A DNA stretch of 64,000 bases from Streptomyces cinerochromogenes (lineage in GTDB: Bacteria; Actinomycetota; Actinomycetes; Streptomycetales; Streptomycetaceae): the NCBI RefSeq assembly GCF_014648635.1, contig NZ_BMRM01000006.1, positions 372,001 to 436,000 on the forward strand. The letters run 5' to 3'. The stretch's first letter is position 1. Every line of letters begins with the position of its first letter. Below, in pieces: positions 27,658 to 36,279 of this stretch. Position numbers and translations under genes: made by a program. The notes below the pieces were generated by a model. The model saw nothing but the letters and a program-made list of their open reading frames with translations. It had not been told where the DNA came from and ran no database searches.

Positions 27658-27769
27658 GGCGCCGGTCGTCACATCTGGGTAGGCTCTTTCACCTCGTGCA
27701 CGCGAGCCGCACGAGACGGCGGAGAACCGCCGGAAACGGGGAGACGGGGAAACGGGGAGAACATCACGC

Positions 27770-28216
27770 ATGGCGTGGGACGAGTGGGAGCGACTGAAGG
27801 CGGACGCCGCGGCCCGCGGCTCCACGGGGATGCAGCTGAACCACGTTCCGCCGGAGCCGGGCGGCGGCGGGTCCGGTGACCTGAAGTCGGACAAGAAGAC
27901 CTGGACGAAGGCCGGCGAGGACACCAAGGGCCTCCAGGACGGCATCGGCAAGGCCCTGGGGAAGCTGGACGACGGGCAGGCCGGGCTGGGGGACACCTCC
28001 GGTGTGCAGTCGGCGGCGGCGCAGCAGGAGCTGTACGAGTCCTGGAAGAAGTACGTCGGTGACGTCAAGGCCCGCTGCGGCGAGCTGGGCGGGCTCATGG
28101 AGAAGTCCGGGCACGACCTGGCGATGTCCGACGCCGAGGTGAAGGCCGAGCTGGACAAGATCCAGGGCAAGTACCACGACACCGACGCCGTCGGCGGCCA
28201 GACGAAGGGCCGGTGA
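27770..28216 (+). CDS. WXG100-like helical protein
   Basis: A 148-residue protein without a signal peptide. The sequence is predicted as helix (MAWDEWERLKADAAARG), Gly-rich turn, then long helices with an amphipathic pattern (KKTWTKAGEDTKGLQDGIGK, YESWKKYVGDVKARCGELG). This resembles the WXG100/ESX-associated proteins of actinobacteria, though I see no strict WXG motif. It ends eight bases before the DUF1023 hydrolase, so the two are almost certainly co-expressed. Function unknown; a targeting or chaperone partner is a reasonable guess. Confidence 0.65.
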   Translation: MAWDEWERLKADAAARGSTGMQLNHVPPEPGGGGSGDLKSDKKTWTKAGEDTKGLQDGIGKALGKLDDGQAGLGDTSGVQSAAAQQELYESWKKYVGDVKARCGELGGLMEKSGHDLAMSDAEVKAELDKIQGKYHDTDAVGGQTKGR

Positions 28217-28223
28217 CGGGTTC

Positions 28224-30056
28224 ATGGACATCGCCACGCTGAAGGCCCTGAAGCCCTCGGAGTACGAGGAGGCGGCCGACGGGTACCGCGCCACGAGTGA
28301 CATGGCGAGCACCGCCAAGGACACGGTCGAGAACCAGATATCGGCGGGTATCCGCAACCAGCTCAAGGGTGACGCGGCCGACGCGGCCCTGCGCGAGCTG
28401 AAGGAACTGGGCAAGAACCTCCACTACATCCAGACCGAGTGCGCGCTGGCCAGTACCGCGCTGAACGGGTTCGCGTACGACATGGCCGCCGCCAAGCGGA
28501 AGCTGGAGGCGGCCGTCGAGGACGCCAAGGCGGCCGGCTGCACGGTCGGCGCCGACGGCTCCGTCTCGTTCCCCGCCGGCGGCAAGGAGGTCGACGGCAA
28601 GGTGCCGGAGGGCGGCACGGTGTCGCCCTCGACCACTTTGACGGATCCGACGGCGAACGCGATCGAGCAGCAGGCCATCCACCAGCACCCCAACCCGAAC
28701 TTCGGCAAGGCCATCGGCTTCGCGAACCGGATCGGTGACGCGCTGAAGGAGGCCGCGGACGCGGACGCCAAGTGGGCGCCGAAGCTGCGCGCGCTGAAGG
28801 CCGACGACGACCTGGTGGTGTCCGACCGGGACTGGTCCGACGTCAAGTCCGACCAGGACGGGGTGAGCGACGCGGGCAAGAAGTACCTGGACTCCCTGCC
28901 GCAGCCGCCCAAGGACGGCAGCCCCCAGGACAACGCGTCCTGGTGGAAGGGGCTCACCGACGAGGAGCGCGCGGCCTGGGTCTCCCTCCGCCCGGACTCC
29001 GTGGGCAAGCTCGACGGCCTCCCCTCCACGGTCCGCGACGAGGCCAACCGCATCGTCCTGGACGAGAGCCGGGCCCGCTACCAGCTGGAACTCAACTCCA
29101 TCCCGAAGCCGCCGGTCAACGAGTGGACGTACATCGCCAGCAACGGCTGGGCGTCCAAGGTGCACACCGACGAATGGATGGACTGGTACAAGAAGTACGG
29201 CGAGCGCTACGACCACCTCACCAAGTCGCTCCAGGGCATGAAGAGCATCCAGGACCGCTTCGACTCCACCGGCAAGGCCACCGACAAGGACCACAAGGGC
29301 CTGCCGGAGGCGTACCTGCTGGGATTCGACGCGGAGGGCAACGGCCGGGCGATCGTCGCCAACGGCAACCCGGACACGGCCCGGCACCAGGCCGTCTACG
29401 TACCGGGCACCACCTCGAACCTCAGCAACATCAGCGGCAACATCGACCGGATGACCTCCACCTGGCGCGTGGCCACCGACGAGGCCGACGGCCAGCCCGT
29501 CTCCACGATCACCTGGCTCGGCTACGACGCGCCGCAGGACATCGTGAAGGACTCCCCGTTCCGGCACTACGCGGACGACGGCGCACCGGCCTTCAACCGC
29601 TTCCTCGACGGACTGGAGGCCTCGCACACGGGCGAGACCCCGCCGCACCGCACGGTCATCGGCCACTCGTACGGCACCACCCTCGTCGGCTCGGCCGCCG
29701 ACCACGGCACCCTGAACGCGGACGACGTGATCACCGCGGGCAGCCCCGGTGTCACGGTGCCCAAGGCGGAGCAGCTCGACGTGCCCAAGGGCCACGTCTG
29801 GAACGAGGAGGCGGACGGGGACGTCGTACCCGACATCGGCCGCTTCGGTCACGGCGGCACCGACTGGGACGGCCCCTGGACGGTGCCGAGCGACGAGCGG
29901 TTCGGGGCCAAGCAGATGACCACGGACACCGAGGGCCACAGCGGCTACTGGGACGAGGGCTCCGACAGCCTGCTCAACCAGGCCCTCGTCGTCGCGGGAC
30001 ACGGGGAGGACGTCAAGCTGAAGGAGCCGATCCCGACCTGGAAGTACACCCGTTAG
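28224..30056 (+). CDS. Alpha/beta hydrolase of the DUF1023 family with WXG-like N-terminal domain
   Basis: A 610-residue protein. Residues 1-110 form long helices with a YxxxD/E-like end (MDIATLKALKPSEYEEAADG ... LKELGKNLHYIQTECALAST), as in ESX-secreted proteins. Residues about 300-560 are an alpha/beta hydrolase: the nucleophile elbow is IGHSYGTTLVG, followed by ITAGSPGV, and a possible acid/His end with DGDVVPDIG and FGHGG. There is no classical signal peptide, so if it is exported the type VII route is likely. The substrate is unknown; related proteins are called DUF1023 hydrolases. Confidence 0.82.
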   Translation: MDIATLKALKPSEYEEAADGYRATSDMASTAKDTVENQISAGIRNQLKGDAADAALRELKELGKNLHYIQTECALASTALNGFAYDMAAAKRKLEAAVEDAKAAGCTVGADGSVSFPAGGKEVDGKVPEGGTVSPSTTLTDPTANAIEQQAIHQHPNPNFGKAIGFANRIGDALKEAADADAKWAPKLRALKADDDLVVSDRDWSDVKSDQDGVSDAGKKYLDSLPQPPKDGSPQDNASWWKGLTDEERAAWVSLRPDSVGKLDGLPSTVRDEANRIVLDESRARYQLELNSIPKPPVNEWTYIASNGWASKVHTDEWMDWYKKYGERYDHLTKSLQGMKSIQDRFDSTGKATDKDHKGLPEAYLLGFDAEGNGRAIVANGNPDTARHQAVYVPGTTSNLSNISGNIDRMTSTWRVATDEADGQPVSTITWLGYDAPQDIVKDSPFRHYADDGAPAFNRFLDGLEASHTGETPPHRTVIGHSYGTTLVGSAADHGTLNADDVITAGSPGVTVPKAEQLDVPKGHVWNEEADGDVVPDIGRFGHGGTDWDGPWTVPSDERFGAKQMTTDTEGHSGYWDEGSDSLLNQALVVAGHGEDVKLKEPIPTWKYTR

Positions 30057-30077
30057 GCAGAGCGAGGCCCGTCGATT

Positions 30078-30611
30078 GTGAAGAACCGCCTGAGCGCAGC
30101 CGCGCTCCTCCTGTCCACCGTCCTCACCACTCTCACCGGATGCAGCATGAGTTCCAGCACGGAATCCGACGACGTCCCCTCCGCCGGCACCAGCACGTCA
30201 CGGGATGCCGCCGCGCAGGCGCAGAAGGTGTCCAGCCGGCTGTACGACCTGATCGGCGTCAGGGGGAAGGCCTCCGACGGAAGCCCCGGGGTCCAGGAGT
30301 GCTCGGGGAAGGACCGGGACAGGTACTTCCGGATCTTCCACAAGTGGAGCTTCTACCCCGCGTCGGCCGGTGATCTCGACGTCGCCATGCGGAACCTCAA
30401 GGACGCGATGCCGAAGCACGGCTGGAAGATCGTCGAGTACGGCCCCGACAGCAGCGCGAACAAGAACCTCACCCTGATCGCCGACAACGACGGGCAGAAG
30501 GCGGGCGTGCACATCACCCGGATGGCGAAGCGGAACCCGCCCAAGCTCAGCCTGATGGTCGTCTCCGGCTGCTACGAGGTTCCCGAGGGGCAGGAGGTCG
30601 AGCACTTCTAG
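30078..30611 (+). CDS. Lipoprotein of the DUF1023 unit
   Basis: A 177-residue lipoprotein starting at GTG 30078. The signal MKNRLSAAALLLSTVLTTLTGC has a clear lipobox LTGC with the lipid Cys at residue 22. The mature domain is small and mixed alpha/beta (FRIFHKWSFYPA, MRNLKDAMPKHGWKIVEYGP, NLTLIADNDGQKAGVHI, with cysteines near both ends). Members of this kind are frequently seen next to WXG/DUF1023 genes. It could be an immunity or anchoring protein; that is inference. Confidence 0.75.
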   Translation: MKNRLSAAALLLSTVLTTLTGCSMSSSTESDDVPSAGTSTSRDAAAQAQKVSSRLYDLIGVRGKASDGSPGVQECSGKDRDRYFRIFHKWSFYPASAGDLDVAMRNLKDAMPKHGWKIVEYGPDSSANKNLTLIADNDGQKAGVHITRMAKRNPPKLSLMVVSGCYEVPEGQEVEHF

Positions 30612-30614
30612 GTC

Positions 30615-30645
30615 TCCGGGCCGGGCGGGACCCGCCGGGCCCGGA
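30615..30645 (+). terminator. Hairpin terminator after the lipoprotein gene
   Basis: Two 15-base arms with a single mismatch around a one-base loop, three bases past the stop codon; likely folds with a slightly larger loop. Confidence 0.65.
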
Positions 30646-30853
30646 TCCGCGGTGGTCCGGTTACTGGACATCGCGCGCGTGATCCGGGTGAGGCGTGGTA
30701 TGCGTGGAGGAGGAAAAAGAGAGGTTTTACCCACCACAGTTCGCCGCCATGCGTCCGCTGGTCAGATTTTCTTCCCCTAACGGGCTGAACTTTTGTTGAT
30801 CGAGGGGTAGTTGACCACCCGGGCGTCCTACCCTTCAGAGGGTGAAGCAATTG

Positions 30854-32098
30854 ATGTCCCTAGAGTCCGAGGCCGGCCTTTCGGGGGATGTGCTCCCCGG
30901 CGTGCTGAGCGAGTCCCTGCACGCCGAACTCGTCGCCTTCCGTCGCGACTTGCACATGCATCCGGAGCTGGGCAACCAGGAGTTCCGCACCACCGCCGCG
31001 ATCAAGGAGCGGCTGGAGCAGGCCGGGCTCAGGCCCCGTGTGCTCAGCACCGGAACCGGACTCGTCTGTGACATCGGGCTCGCGGAGGGTGAGCACCCCG
31101 AGCACCTCCCCGTACCGCTGCTCGCGCTGCGCGCCGACATCGACGCCCTGCCCATCCCGGACGCCAAGACCGACTGCCCGTACCGGTCCACCGTGCCCGA
31201 CCGGGCGCACGCCTGCGGTCACGACGTGCACACCACCGTGGTGCTCGGCACCGGGCTCGTACTCGCGGACCTGCACGCCAAGGGCCTGCTGCCCCGCCCC
31301 GTGCGGCTGCTCTTCCAGCCCGCCGAGGAGGTGCTGCCCGGCGGTGCGCTGGACGCCATCGAGGACGGCGTGCTGACCGGGGTCGGCCGGATCCTCGCGG
31401 TGCACTGCGACCCCCGGGTGGAGGCCGGCAGGATCGGACTGCGGCACGGGCCGATCACCAGCGCCTGCGACCGCGTGGAGATCGCACTCGACGGCCCCGG
31501 CGGGCACACCGCCCGCCCGCACCTCACCACCGACCTGGTCACCGCCGCCGCCCGGGTCGCGATCGACGTCCCCGCGGTGGTCGCCCGCCGCGTCGACACC
31601 CGCGCCGGCCTCGCCGTCACCTGGGGCCGGATCGAGTCGGGCCACGCCCCGAACGTGATCCCGCAGCACGCCGAGCTGTCCGGGACCGTGCGCTGCCTGG
31701 ACCTGGAGGCCTGGCGGCAGGCCCCCGACATCGTGCACGCGGCCATCGACGAGGTCGCCACCCTGCACCGGGCCAAGTCCGAGATCACCTACATGCGCGG
31801 GGTGCCGCCCGTCGTCAACGACCGGGAGTCCACCGAGCTGCTGCGCCGCGCCATGGTCGCCCGGCGCGGAATGAAGTCCGTCGAGAGCACCGAGCAGAGC
31901 CTCGGCGGCGAGGACTTCTCCTGGTACCTGGAGCAGGTGCCGGGCGCACTGGCCCGGCTCGGGGTGCGCCGGCCCGGCGAGCGCACGGTGCGCGATCTCC
32001 ACCAGGGCGATTTCGACGCCGACGAGCACGCGATCACAGTCGGCGTGGAGCTGTTCACGGCCGCCGTGTTCCTGGACCGCAACGGGGCGCAGAGCTGA
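30854..32098 (+). CDS. M20 family amidohydrolase/peptidase
   Basis: Metal-dependent amidohydrolase of 414 residues, of the M20D group that hydrolyses N-acyl amino acids, auxin conjugates or similar amides. The metal-site motifs are ALRADIDALP, HACGHDVHTTVVLGTG, LFQPAEEVLPGG (catalytic Glu), HCDP and GGEDFSWYL. It has no signal peptide and is cytoplasmic. ATG 30854 is chosen because AGAGGG lies about 11 bases upstream; GTG 30842 is the alternative. It is followed by a terminator, so it is not part of the nucleoside locus. Confidence 0.9.
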   Translation: MSLESEAGLSGDVLPGVLSESLHAELVAFRRDLHMHPELGNQEFRTTAAIKERLEQAGLRPRVLSTGTGLVCDIGLAEGEHPEHLPVPLLALRADIDALPIPDAKTDCPYRSTVPDRAHACGHDVHTTVVLGTGLVLADLHAKGLLPRPVRLLFQPAEEVLPGGALDAIEDGVLTGVGRILAVHCDPRVEAGRIGLRHGPITSACDRVEIALDGPGGHTARPHLTTDLVTAAARVAIDVPAVVARRVDTRAGLAVTWGRIESGHAPNVIPQHAELSGTVRCLDLEAWRQAPDIVHAAIDEVATLHRAKSEITYMRGVPPVVNDRESTELLRRAMVARRGMKSVESTEQSLGGEDFSWYLEQVPGALARLGVRRPGERTVRDLHQGDFDADEHAITVGVELFTAAVFLDRNGAQS

Positions 32099-32102
32099 GC
32101 GG

Positions 32103-32120
32103 ACGGCCCCCCGGGGCCGT
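32103..32120 (+). terminator. Short hairpin terminator after the amidohydrolase
   Basis: Eight-base arms ACGGCCCC/GGGGCCGT, just after the stop, with a two-base centre. A small but GC-only stem. Confidence 0.5.
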
Positions 32121-32256
32121 TCCTCCGTCCCGGCGCAACACGGATGCAAGCCATTCGTGCACTGTCCGCAACACCGGCGTGAGAAGAGTCAGAGGCCGAG
32201 TTCAGACAGTGTTTGCCTCGAATCGATAACGGCTTCGCGAGAGGGTTTTTTGCGAC

Positions 32257-32274
32257 ATCTACGCGCGTTACGAT
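32257..32274. promoter_or_regulatory. Nucleoside-regulon palindrome, copy 1 (imperfect)
   Basis: ATCTACGCGCGTTACGAT, about 105 bases before the BMP lipoprotein gene. It matches CTACGCGCGTAG with one inserted T in the right arm (CGCGTTA). The same box lies before add, deoC and the purine phosphorylase gene. Confidence 0.65.
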
Positions 32275-32376
32275 GCCGCGAAGCCGACGCCGATGGGGGC
32301 GTCTCGGCCGGAGCACCGCCAAGGTGCTCACATCAAGCGCCTACATGGCGCTCAGGTCAGGTGAAGGAGCCTTCCC

Positions 32377-33429
32377 GTGCGCCGGGTAGCCAAGCTTTCC
32401 GCTGCGTGTATCGCGTCCGCAGCTCTCGCACTGACTGCCACTGCCTGTGGCAGCACCTCCTCCGACAACGACACCGGCTCGTCCTCGGGCGACGGCAAGG
32501 GTGTCAAGGTCGGTCTCGCCTTCGACGTCGGCGGTCGCGGTGACCGCTCCTTCAACGACTCCGCCGCGCGCGGTGCCGACAAGGCCAAGAAGGAGTTCGG
32601 CGGTGACATCAAGGAGCTGACCGCGAAGACCTCGGACACCGAGGCCGACCGTGAGCAGCGCCTGTCGGACCTGGCCGACGCGGGCTACAACCCGGTCATC
32701 GGTGTCGGCTACGCCTACGCCGCCTCCATGACCAAGGTCGCCGCGAAGTACCCGAAGACCAGCTTCGGCATCGTCGACTCGGTCGTGAACGGCAAGAACG
32801 TCGACAGCATCACCTTCACCGAGGAGCAGGGCTCCTACCTGGCCGGTGTCGCCGCCGCCCTGAAGACCAAGTCGAACCACGTCGGCTTCATCGGCGGTGT
32901 GGACGTCCCGCTGATCAAGAAGTTCGAGGCGGGCTTCGTCCAGGGTGTCAAGGACACCAACAAGAAGGCCAAGGTCGACACGCAGTACCTGTCGCACGGC
33001 TCGGACACCTCCGGCTTCGCCAGCCCCGACAAGGGCAAGGAGGCCGCGCAGGGCATGCTCGACAACGGCGCGGACGTCATCTACACGGCCGCCGGCTCCT
33101 CCGGCAACGGCGCCATCGAGGCCGTCGCCGGCAAGAAGGGCGCCTGGGCCATCGGCGTGGACTCGGACCAGTACAACATCCCGGGTCTGGCCAAGTACAA
33201 GAACTCGATCCTGACCTCGATGGTCAAGAACGTCGACGTCGGTGTCTACGACTTCGTGAAGTCGGTCCACGACGGCAAGCCGCTGACCGGCACCAACACC
33301 TACTCGCTCGCCAAGGACGGTGTCTCGCTGTCCACCAGCGGCGGCTTCATCGACGACCTCCAGGCCAAGCTGGACGCCGCGAAGAAGAAGATCGTCGACG
33401 GCTCGATCAAGGTCAAGACCACCCCGTGA
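32377..33429 (+). CDS. BMP family nucleoside-binding lipoprotein (ABC substrate-binding)
   Basis: Receptor of a nucleoside ABC importer, 350 residues, starting at GTG 32377 with GAAGGAG upstream. The signal peptide ends at the lipobox TATAC, then a Ser/Asp linker. The PnrA/Bmp fold is shown by KVGLAFDVGGRGDRSFND, NPVIGVGYAYAASM, IVDSVVNGKNVDSITF, EEQGSYLAGVAAAL and WAIGVDSDQYN, with the aromatic and acidic residues that hold the nucleoside base and ribose. It sits before the ABC genes but is separated by a hairpin and a second operator, which explains higher expression of the receptor than of the transporter. Confidence 0.92.
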   Translation: MRRVAKLSAACIASAALALTATACGSTSSDNDTGSSSGDGKGVKVGLAFDVGGRGDRSFNDSAARGADKAKKEFGGDIKELTAKTSDTEADREQRLSDLADAGYNPVIGVGYAYAASMTKVAAKYPKTSFGIVDSVVNGKNVDSITFTEEQGSYLAGVAAALKTKSNHVGFIGGVDVPLIKKFEAGFVQGVKDTNKKAKVDTQYLSHGSDTSGFASPDKGKEAAQGMLDNGADVIYTAAGSSGNGAIEAVAGKKGAWAIGVDSDQYNIPGLAKYKNSILTSMVKNVDVGVYDFVKSVHDGKPLTGTNTYSLAKDGVSLSTSGGFIDDLQAKLDAAKKKIVDGSIKVKTTP

Positions 33430-33452
33430 CCTGACGGGTCCCGTCGGACCTC

Positions 33453-33493
33453 GGCTCGGCGCGGGGGCGCCTGTCGGAGCCCCCCGCCGAGCC
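33453..33493 (+). terminator. Hairpin between BMP lipoprotein and ABC genes
   Basis: Arms GGCTCGGCGCGGGGGC and GCCCCCCGCCGAGCC pair almost completely around a 10-base loop, 24 bases past the BMP stop. It is a terminator or attenuator that separates the receptor gene from the ABC operon. Confidence 0.65.
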
Positions 33494-33508
33494 ATAACAA
33501 TGTGTCAA

Positions 33509-33524
33509 CTCTACGCGTGTAGCG
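33509..33524. promoter_or_regulatory. Nucleoside-regulon palindrome, copy 2
   Basis: CTACGCGTGTAG (33511-33522) with one change from the perfect palindrome, about 75 bases before the ABC ATPase start. It gives the ABC-cdd-deoA operon its own copy of the box. Confidence 0.7.
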
Positions 33525-33595
33525 CGGAGTTGCCGCGCTAGCGTCGCCGACGCCTGCCCCCTCCCCGCAGCCCCTTTCCCCGAGGAGAGTGCGCC

Positions 33596-35155
33596 ATCAA
33601 CGCGTCCAGCCCTCCCGCTGCCGTCGAACTGCGCGGCATCACCAAGCGTTTCCCCGGCGTCGTCGCCAACCGCGACATCGACATCACGGTCCGCACGGGC
33701 ACCGTCCACGCCCTGTGCGGCGAGAACGGCGCCGGCAAGTCCACCCTGATGAAGATCCTCTACGGCATGCAGCAGCCGGACGAGGGCACGATCACCGTCG
33801 GTGGCGAACAGGTCGTCTTCCACAACCCGGGCGACGCCATCGCCCGCGGCATCGGCATGGTGCACCAGCACTTCATGCTCGCCGACAACCTCACCGTGCT
33901 GGAGAACGTCGTTCTCGGCGCGGAGAAGCTGCACGGCATCGGGGGCAAGGCCCGCGCCCGGATCAAGGAGATCTCCGACTCCTACGGCCTCGGCGTCCGT
34001 CCCGACGCCCTGGTCGAGGAACTCGGCGTCGCCGACCGCCAGCGCGTGGAGATCCTCAAGGTCCTCTACCGCGGCGCCAAGACCCTCATCCTGGACGAGC
34101 CCACCGCCGTCCTCGTGCCGCAGGAGGTCGACGCCCTCTTCGACAACCTGCGCGAACTCAAGGCCGAGGGCCTCACCGTCATCTTCATCTCGCACAAGCT
34201 GGGCGAGGTGCTCTCCGTCGCCGACGAGATCACCGTCATCCGGCGCGGCACCACCGTCGGCACCGTCGACCCGCGCGGCACCACCCCCAAGCAGCTCGCC
34301 GAGCTGATGGTCGGCAGCGAACTGCCCACCCCGGAGACCCAGGAGTCCACGGTCACCGACGTGCCGATGCTGAAGGTGGACGGCCTGCACCTGGCGCAGA
34401 CCGATCTCGACGGCGTCGAGCGGATCATCCTGGACGAGATCTCCTTCACCATCCACAAGGGCGAGGTCCTCGGCATCGCCGGTGTGGAGGGCAACGGCCA
34501 GTCCGAGCTGGTCGAGGCGATCATGGGCATGCGCCACCCGGACGCCGGCGTCGTCACCCTCGACGGCACCGACATCTCCCACGCCCCGACCCGCCACCGC
34601 CGCGAGTCCGGCATCGGCTACATCCCCGAGGACCGCCACCGCCACGGCCTGCTCCTGGAAGCACCGCTGTGGGAGAACCGCATCCTCGGCCACGTCACCG
34701 AGAAGCCCAACTCGCGCGGCGGACTGCTCGACCTCAAGGCGGCCCGCGCCGACACCCAGCGGATCGTCGAGGCCTACGACGTCCGCACCCCCGGAATCGA
34801 CGTCACCGCCGCCTCCCTGTCCGGCGGCAACCAGCAGAAGCTGATCGTCGGCCGCGAGATGAGCCACAACCCCAAGCTGCTCATCGCCGCCCACCCCACC
34901 CGCGGTGTGGACGTCGGCGCGCAGGCGGCCATCTGGGACTACATCCGCGAGGCCCGCCGCGAGGGGCTGGCCGTGCTGCTGATCTCCGCCGACCTGGACG
35001 AGCTGATCGGGCTCTCCGACACCCTGCGGGTGATGTACCGCGGCCGCCTGGTCGCCGACGCCGACCCCGCCACGATCACCCCCGAAGAGCTGGGCTCCGC
35101 CATGACGGGTGCGGCCACCGGCCACCTGGAGCACACAGAGGACGACGAGCGATGA
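33596..35155 (+). CDS. Nucleoside ABC transporter ATP-binding protein (apparent ATC start)
   Basis: Double ATPase of the sugar/nucleoside importer family, about 519 residues. The first domain has Walker A GENGAGKST and LILDEPTAVL; the second has GIAGVEGNGQSEL in place of a standard Walker A, and LSGGNQQKL. In this frame an upstream stop lies at 33539 and there is no ATG, GTG or TTG before Met 33749, which is already past the first Walker A. The only sensible start is ATC 33596, eight bases after GAGGAG. It overlaps the first permease gene by ATGA. Confidence 0.88.
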   Translation: MNASSPPAAVELRGITKRFPGVVANRDIDITVRTGTVHALCGENGAGKSTLMKILYGMQQPDEGTITVGGEQVVFHNPGDAIARGIGMVHQHFMLADNLTVLENVVLGAEKLHGIGGKARARIKEISDSYGLGVRPDALVEELGVADRQRVEILKVLYRGAKTLILDEPTAVLVPQEVDALFDNLRELKAEGLTVIFISHKLGEVLSVADEITVIRRGTTVGTVDPRGTTPKQLAELMVGSELPTPETQESTVTDVPMLKVDGLHLAQTDLDGVERIILDEISFTIHKGEVLGIAGVEGNGQSELVEAIMGMRHPDAGVVTLDGTDISHAPTRHRRESGIGYIPEDRHRHGLLLEAPLWENRILGHVTEKPNSRGGLLDLKAARADTQRIVEAYDVRTPGIDVTAASLSGGNQQKLIVGREMSHNPKLLIAAHPTRGVDVGAQAAIWDYIREARREGLAVLLISADLDELIGLSDTLRVMYRGRLVADADPATITPEELGSAMTGAATGHLEHTEDDER

Positions 35156-36279
35156 ACAAGCTGACCCAACGCATCGACAAGGAGCGCCTGCTCCTCGGCA
35201 TCGCCGCGCCGCTGCTGGCGGTCGTCGCCGCGCTCGTCGTCACCACCCTGGTGATCCTCGCGACCGGCAAGAACCCCGGCGACGCCTTCAGCGACATGGT
35301 GACCTACGGCTTCGCCAGCGACAGCCAGGTCTACATCCTCAACAAGGCGACGACCTACTACCTCGCGGGTGTCGCGGTGGCCATCGGCTTCCGCATGAAC
35401 CTGTTCAACATCGGTGTCGACGGCCAGTACCGGCTCGCCGCGTTCATCGCCGCCGTCCTCGGCGGGGCGCTCACCGTGCCCGGCTGGATCGCCATCCCGC
35501 TGATCATGATCTGCGCCATGGCGACCGGTGCCCTGTGGGCGTCCATCGCCGGCATCCTCAAGGTGACCCGGGGCGTCAGCGAGGTCATCTCGACCATCAT
35601 GCTGAACTCGATCGCCACCGCGATCATCGCCTACCTGCTCCAGCCCGGAAAGCTCGGCCAGCTGGACCAGGCCGGCACCCTCGTCTCCACCAAGCCGCTG
35701 CCGTCGTCCTCGTACTTCTTCAGCTTCGACACCGGCCCCGCCGGTGAGCTGTGGGGCTTCATCGTCATCGCCGCGGTCGTCGGCGTCGCGTACTGGTTCG
35801 TGCTGGGCCGCACCCGGTTCGGCTTCGACCTGCGCACCGTCGGCCAGTCCGAGAGCGCGGCCGGCGCCAGCGGTGTCTCGGTGAAGAAGATGGTCGCCAC
35901 CAGCATGGTCATCTCGGGTGCCGTGGCCGGTCTGATCGGCATGCCGACCCTGCTGAACGACAGCCACCAGTTCAGCAACGACTTCCCGGCCGGCATCGGC
36001 TTCACCGGCATCGCCATCGCGCTGCTCGGCCGCAACCACCCGATCGGCATCGCGCTCGGCGCCCTGCTCTGGGGCTTCCTGGAGCGCACCACCAACCACC
36101 TGGAATTCCAGGGCTACGACAAGGAAATCCTCGGCGTCATCCAGGGCGTCATCGTGCTGTGCGTCGTCATCGCCTACGAGGTCGTACGCCGCTACGGCCT
36201 GAAGCGCCAGCAGCAGAAGGTCGGTGCGGAACTCGCCGCCCAGGCCGCCGCCGCGACGAAGAAGCAGGAGGTGGCGTGA
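35152..36279 (+). CDS. Nucleoside ABC transporter permease 1
   Basis: A 375-residue membrane permease (BPD_transp_2 type, like ribose and nucleoside permeases) with about nine helices. YYLAGVAVAIGFRMNLFNIGVDGQYRLAA and TRGVSEVISTIMLN are typical of the guanosine/nucleoside group, and GFDLRTVGQSESAAGASGVSV is the cytoplasmic coupling loop (given here as regions around residues 72-100, 145 and 225). It starts with ATGA overlap on the ATPase gene, and its stop overlaps the next permease start by one base. Confidence 0.92.
   Translation: MNKLTQRIDKERLLLGIAAPLLAVVAALVVTTLVILATGKNPGDAFSDMVTYGFASDSQVYILNKATTYYLAGVAVAIGFRMNLFNIGVDGQYRLAAFIAAVLGGALTVPGWIAIPLIMICAMATGALWASIAGILKVTRGVSEVISTIMLNSIATAIIAYLLQPGKLGQLDQAGTLVSTKPLPSSSYFFSFDTGPAGELWGFIVIAAVVGVAYWFVLGRTRFGFDLRTVGQSESAAGASGVSVKKMVATSMVISGAVAGLIGMPTLLNDSHQFSNDFPAGIGFTGIAIALLGRNHPIGIALGALLWGFLERTTNHLEFQGYDKEILGVIQGVIVLCVVIAYEVVRRYGLKRQQQKVGAELAAQAAAATKKQEVA

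Noticed and set aside
33589..36279. 896-codon frame starting at GTG 33589 and joining the ATPase region to the first permease
   Set aside because: It reads the ATPase gene in the wrong frame; the true ATPase frame ends at 35155 and overlaps the permease ATG.
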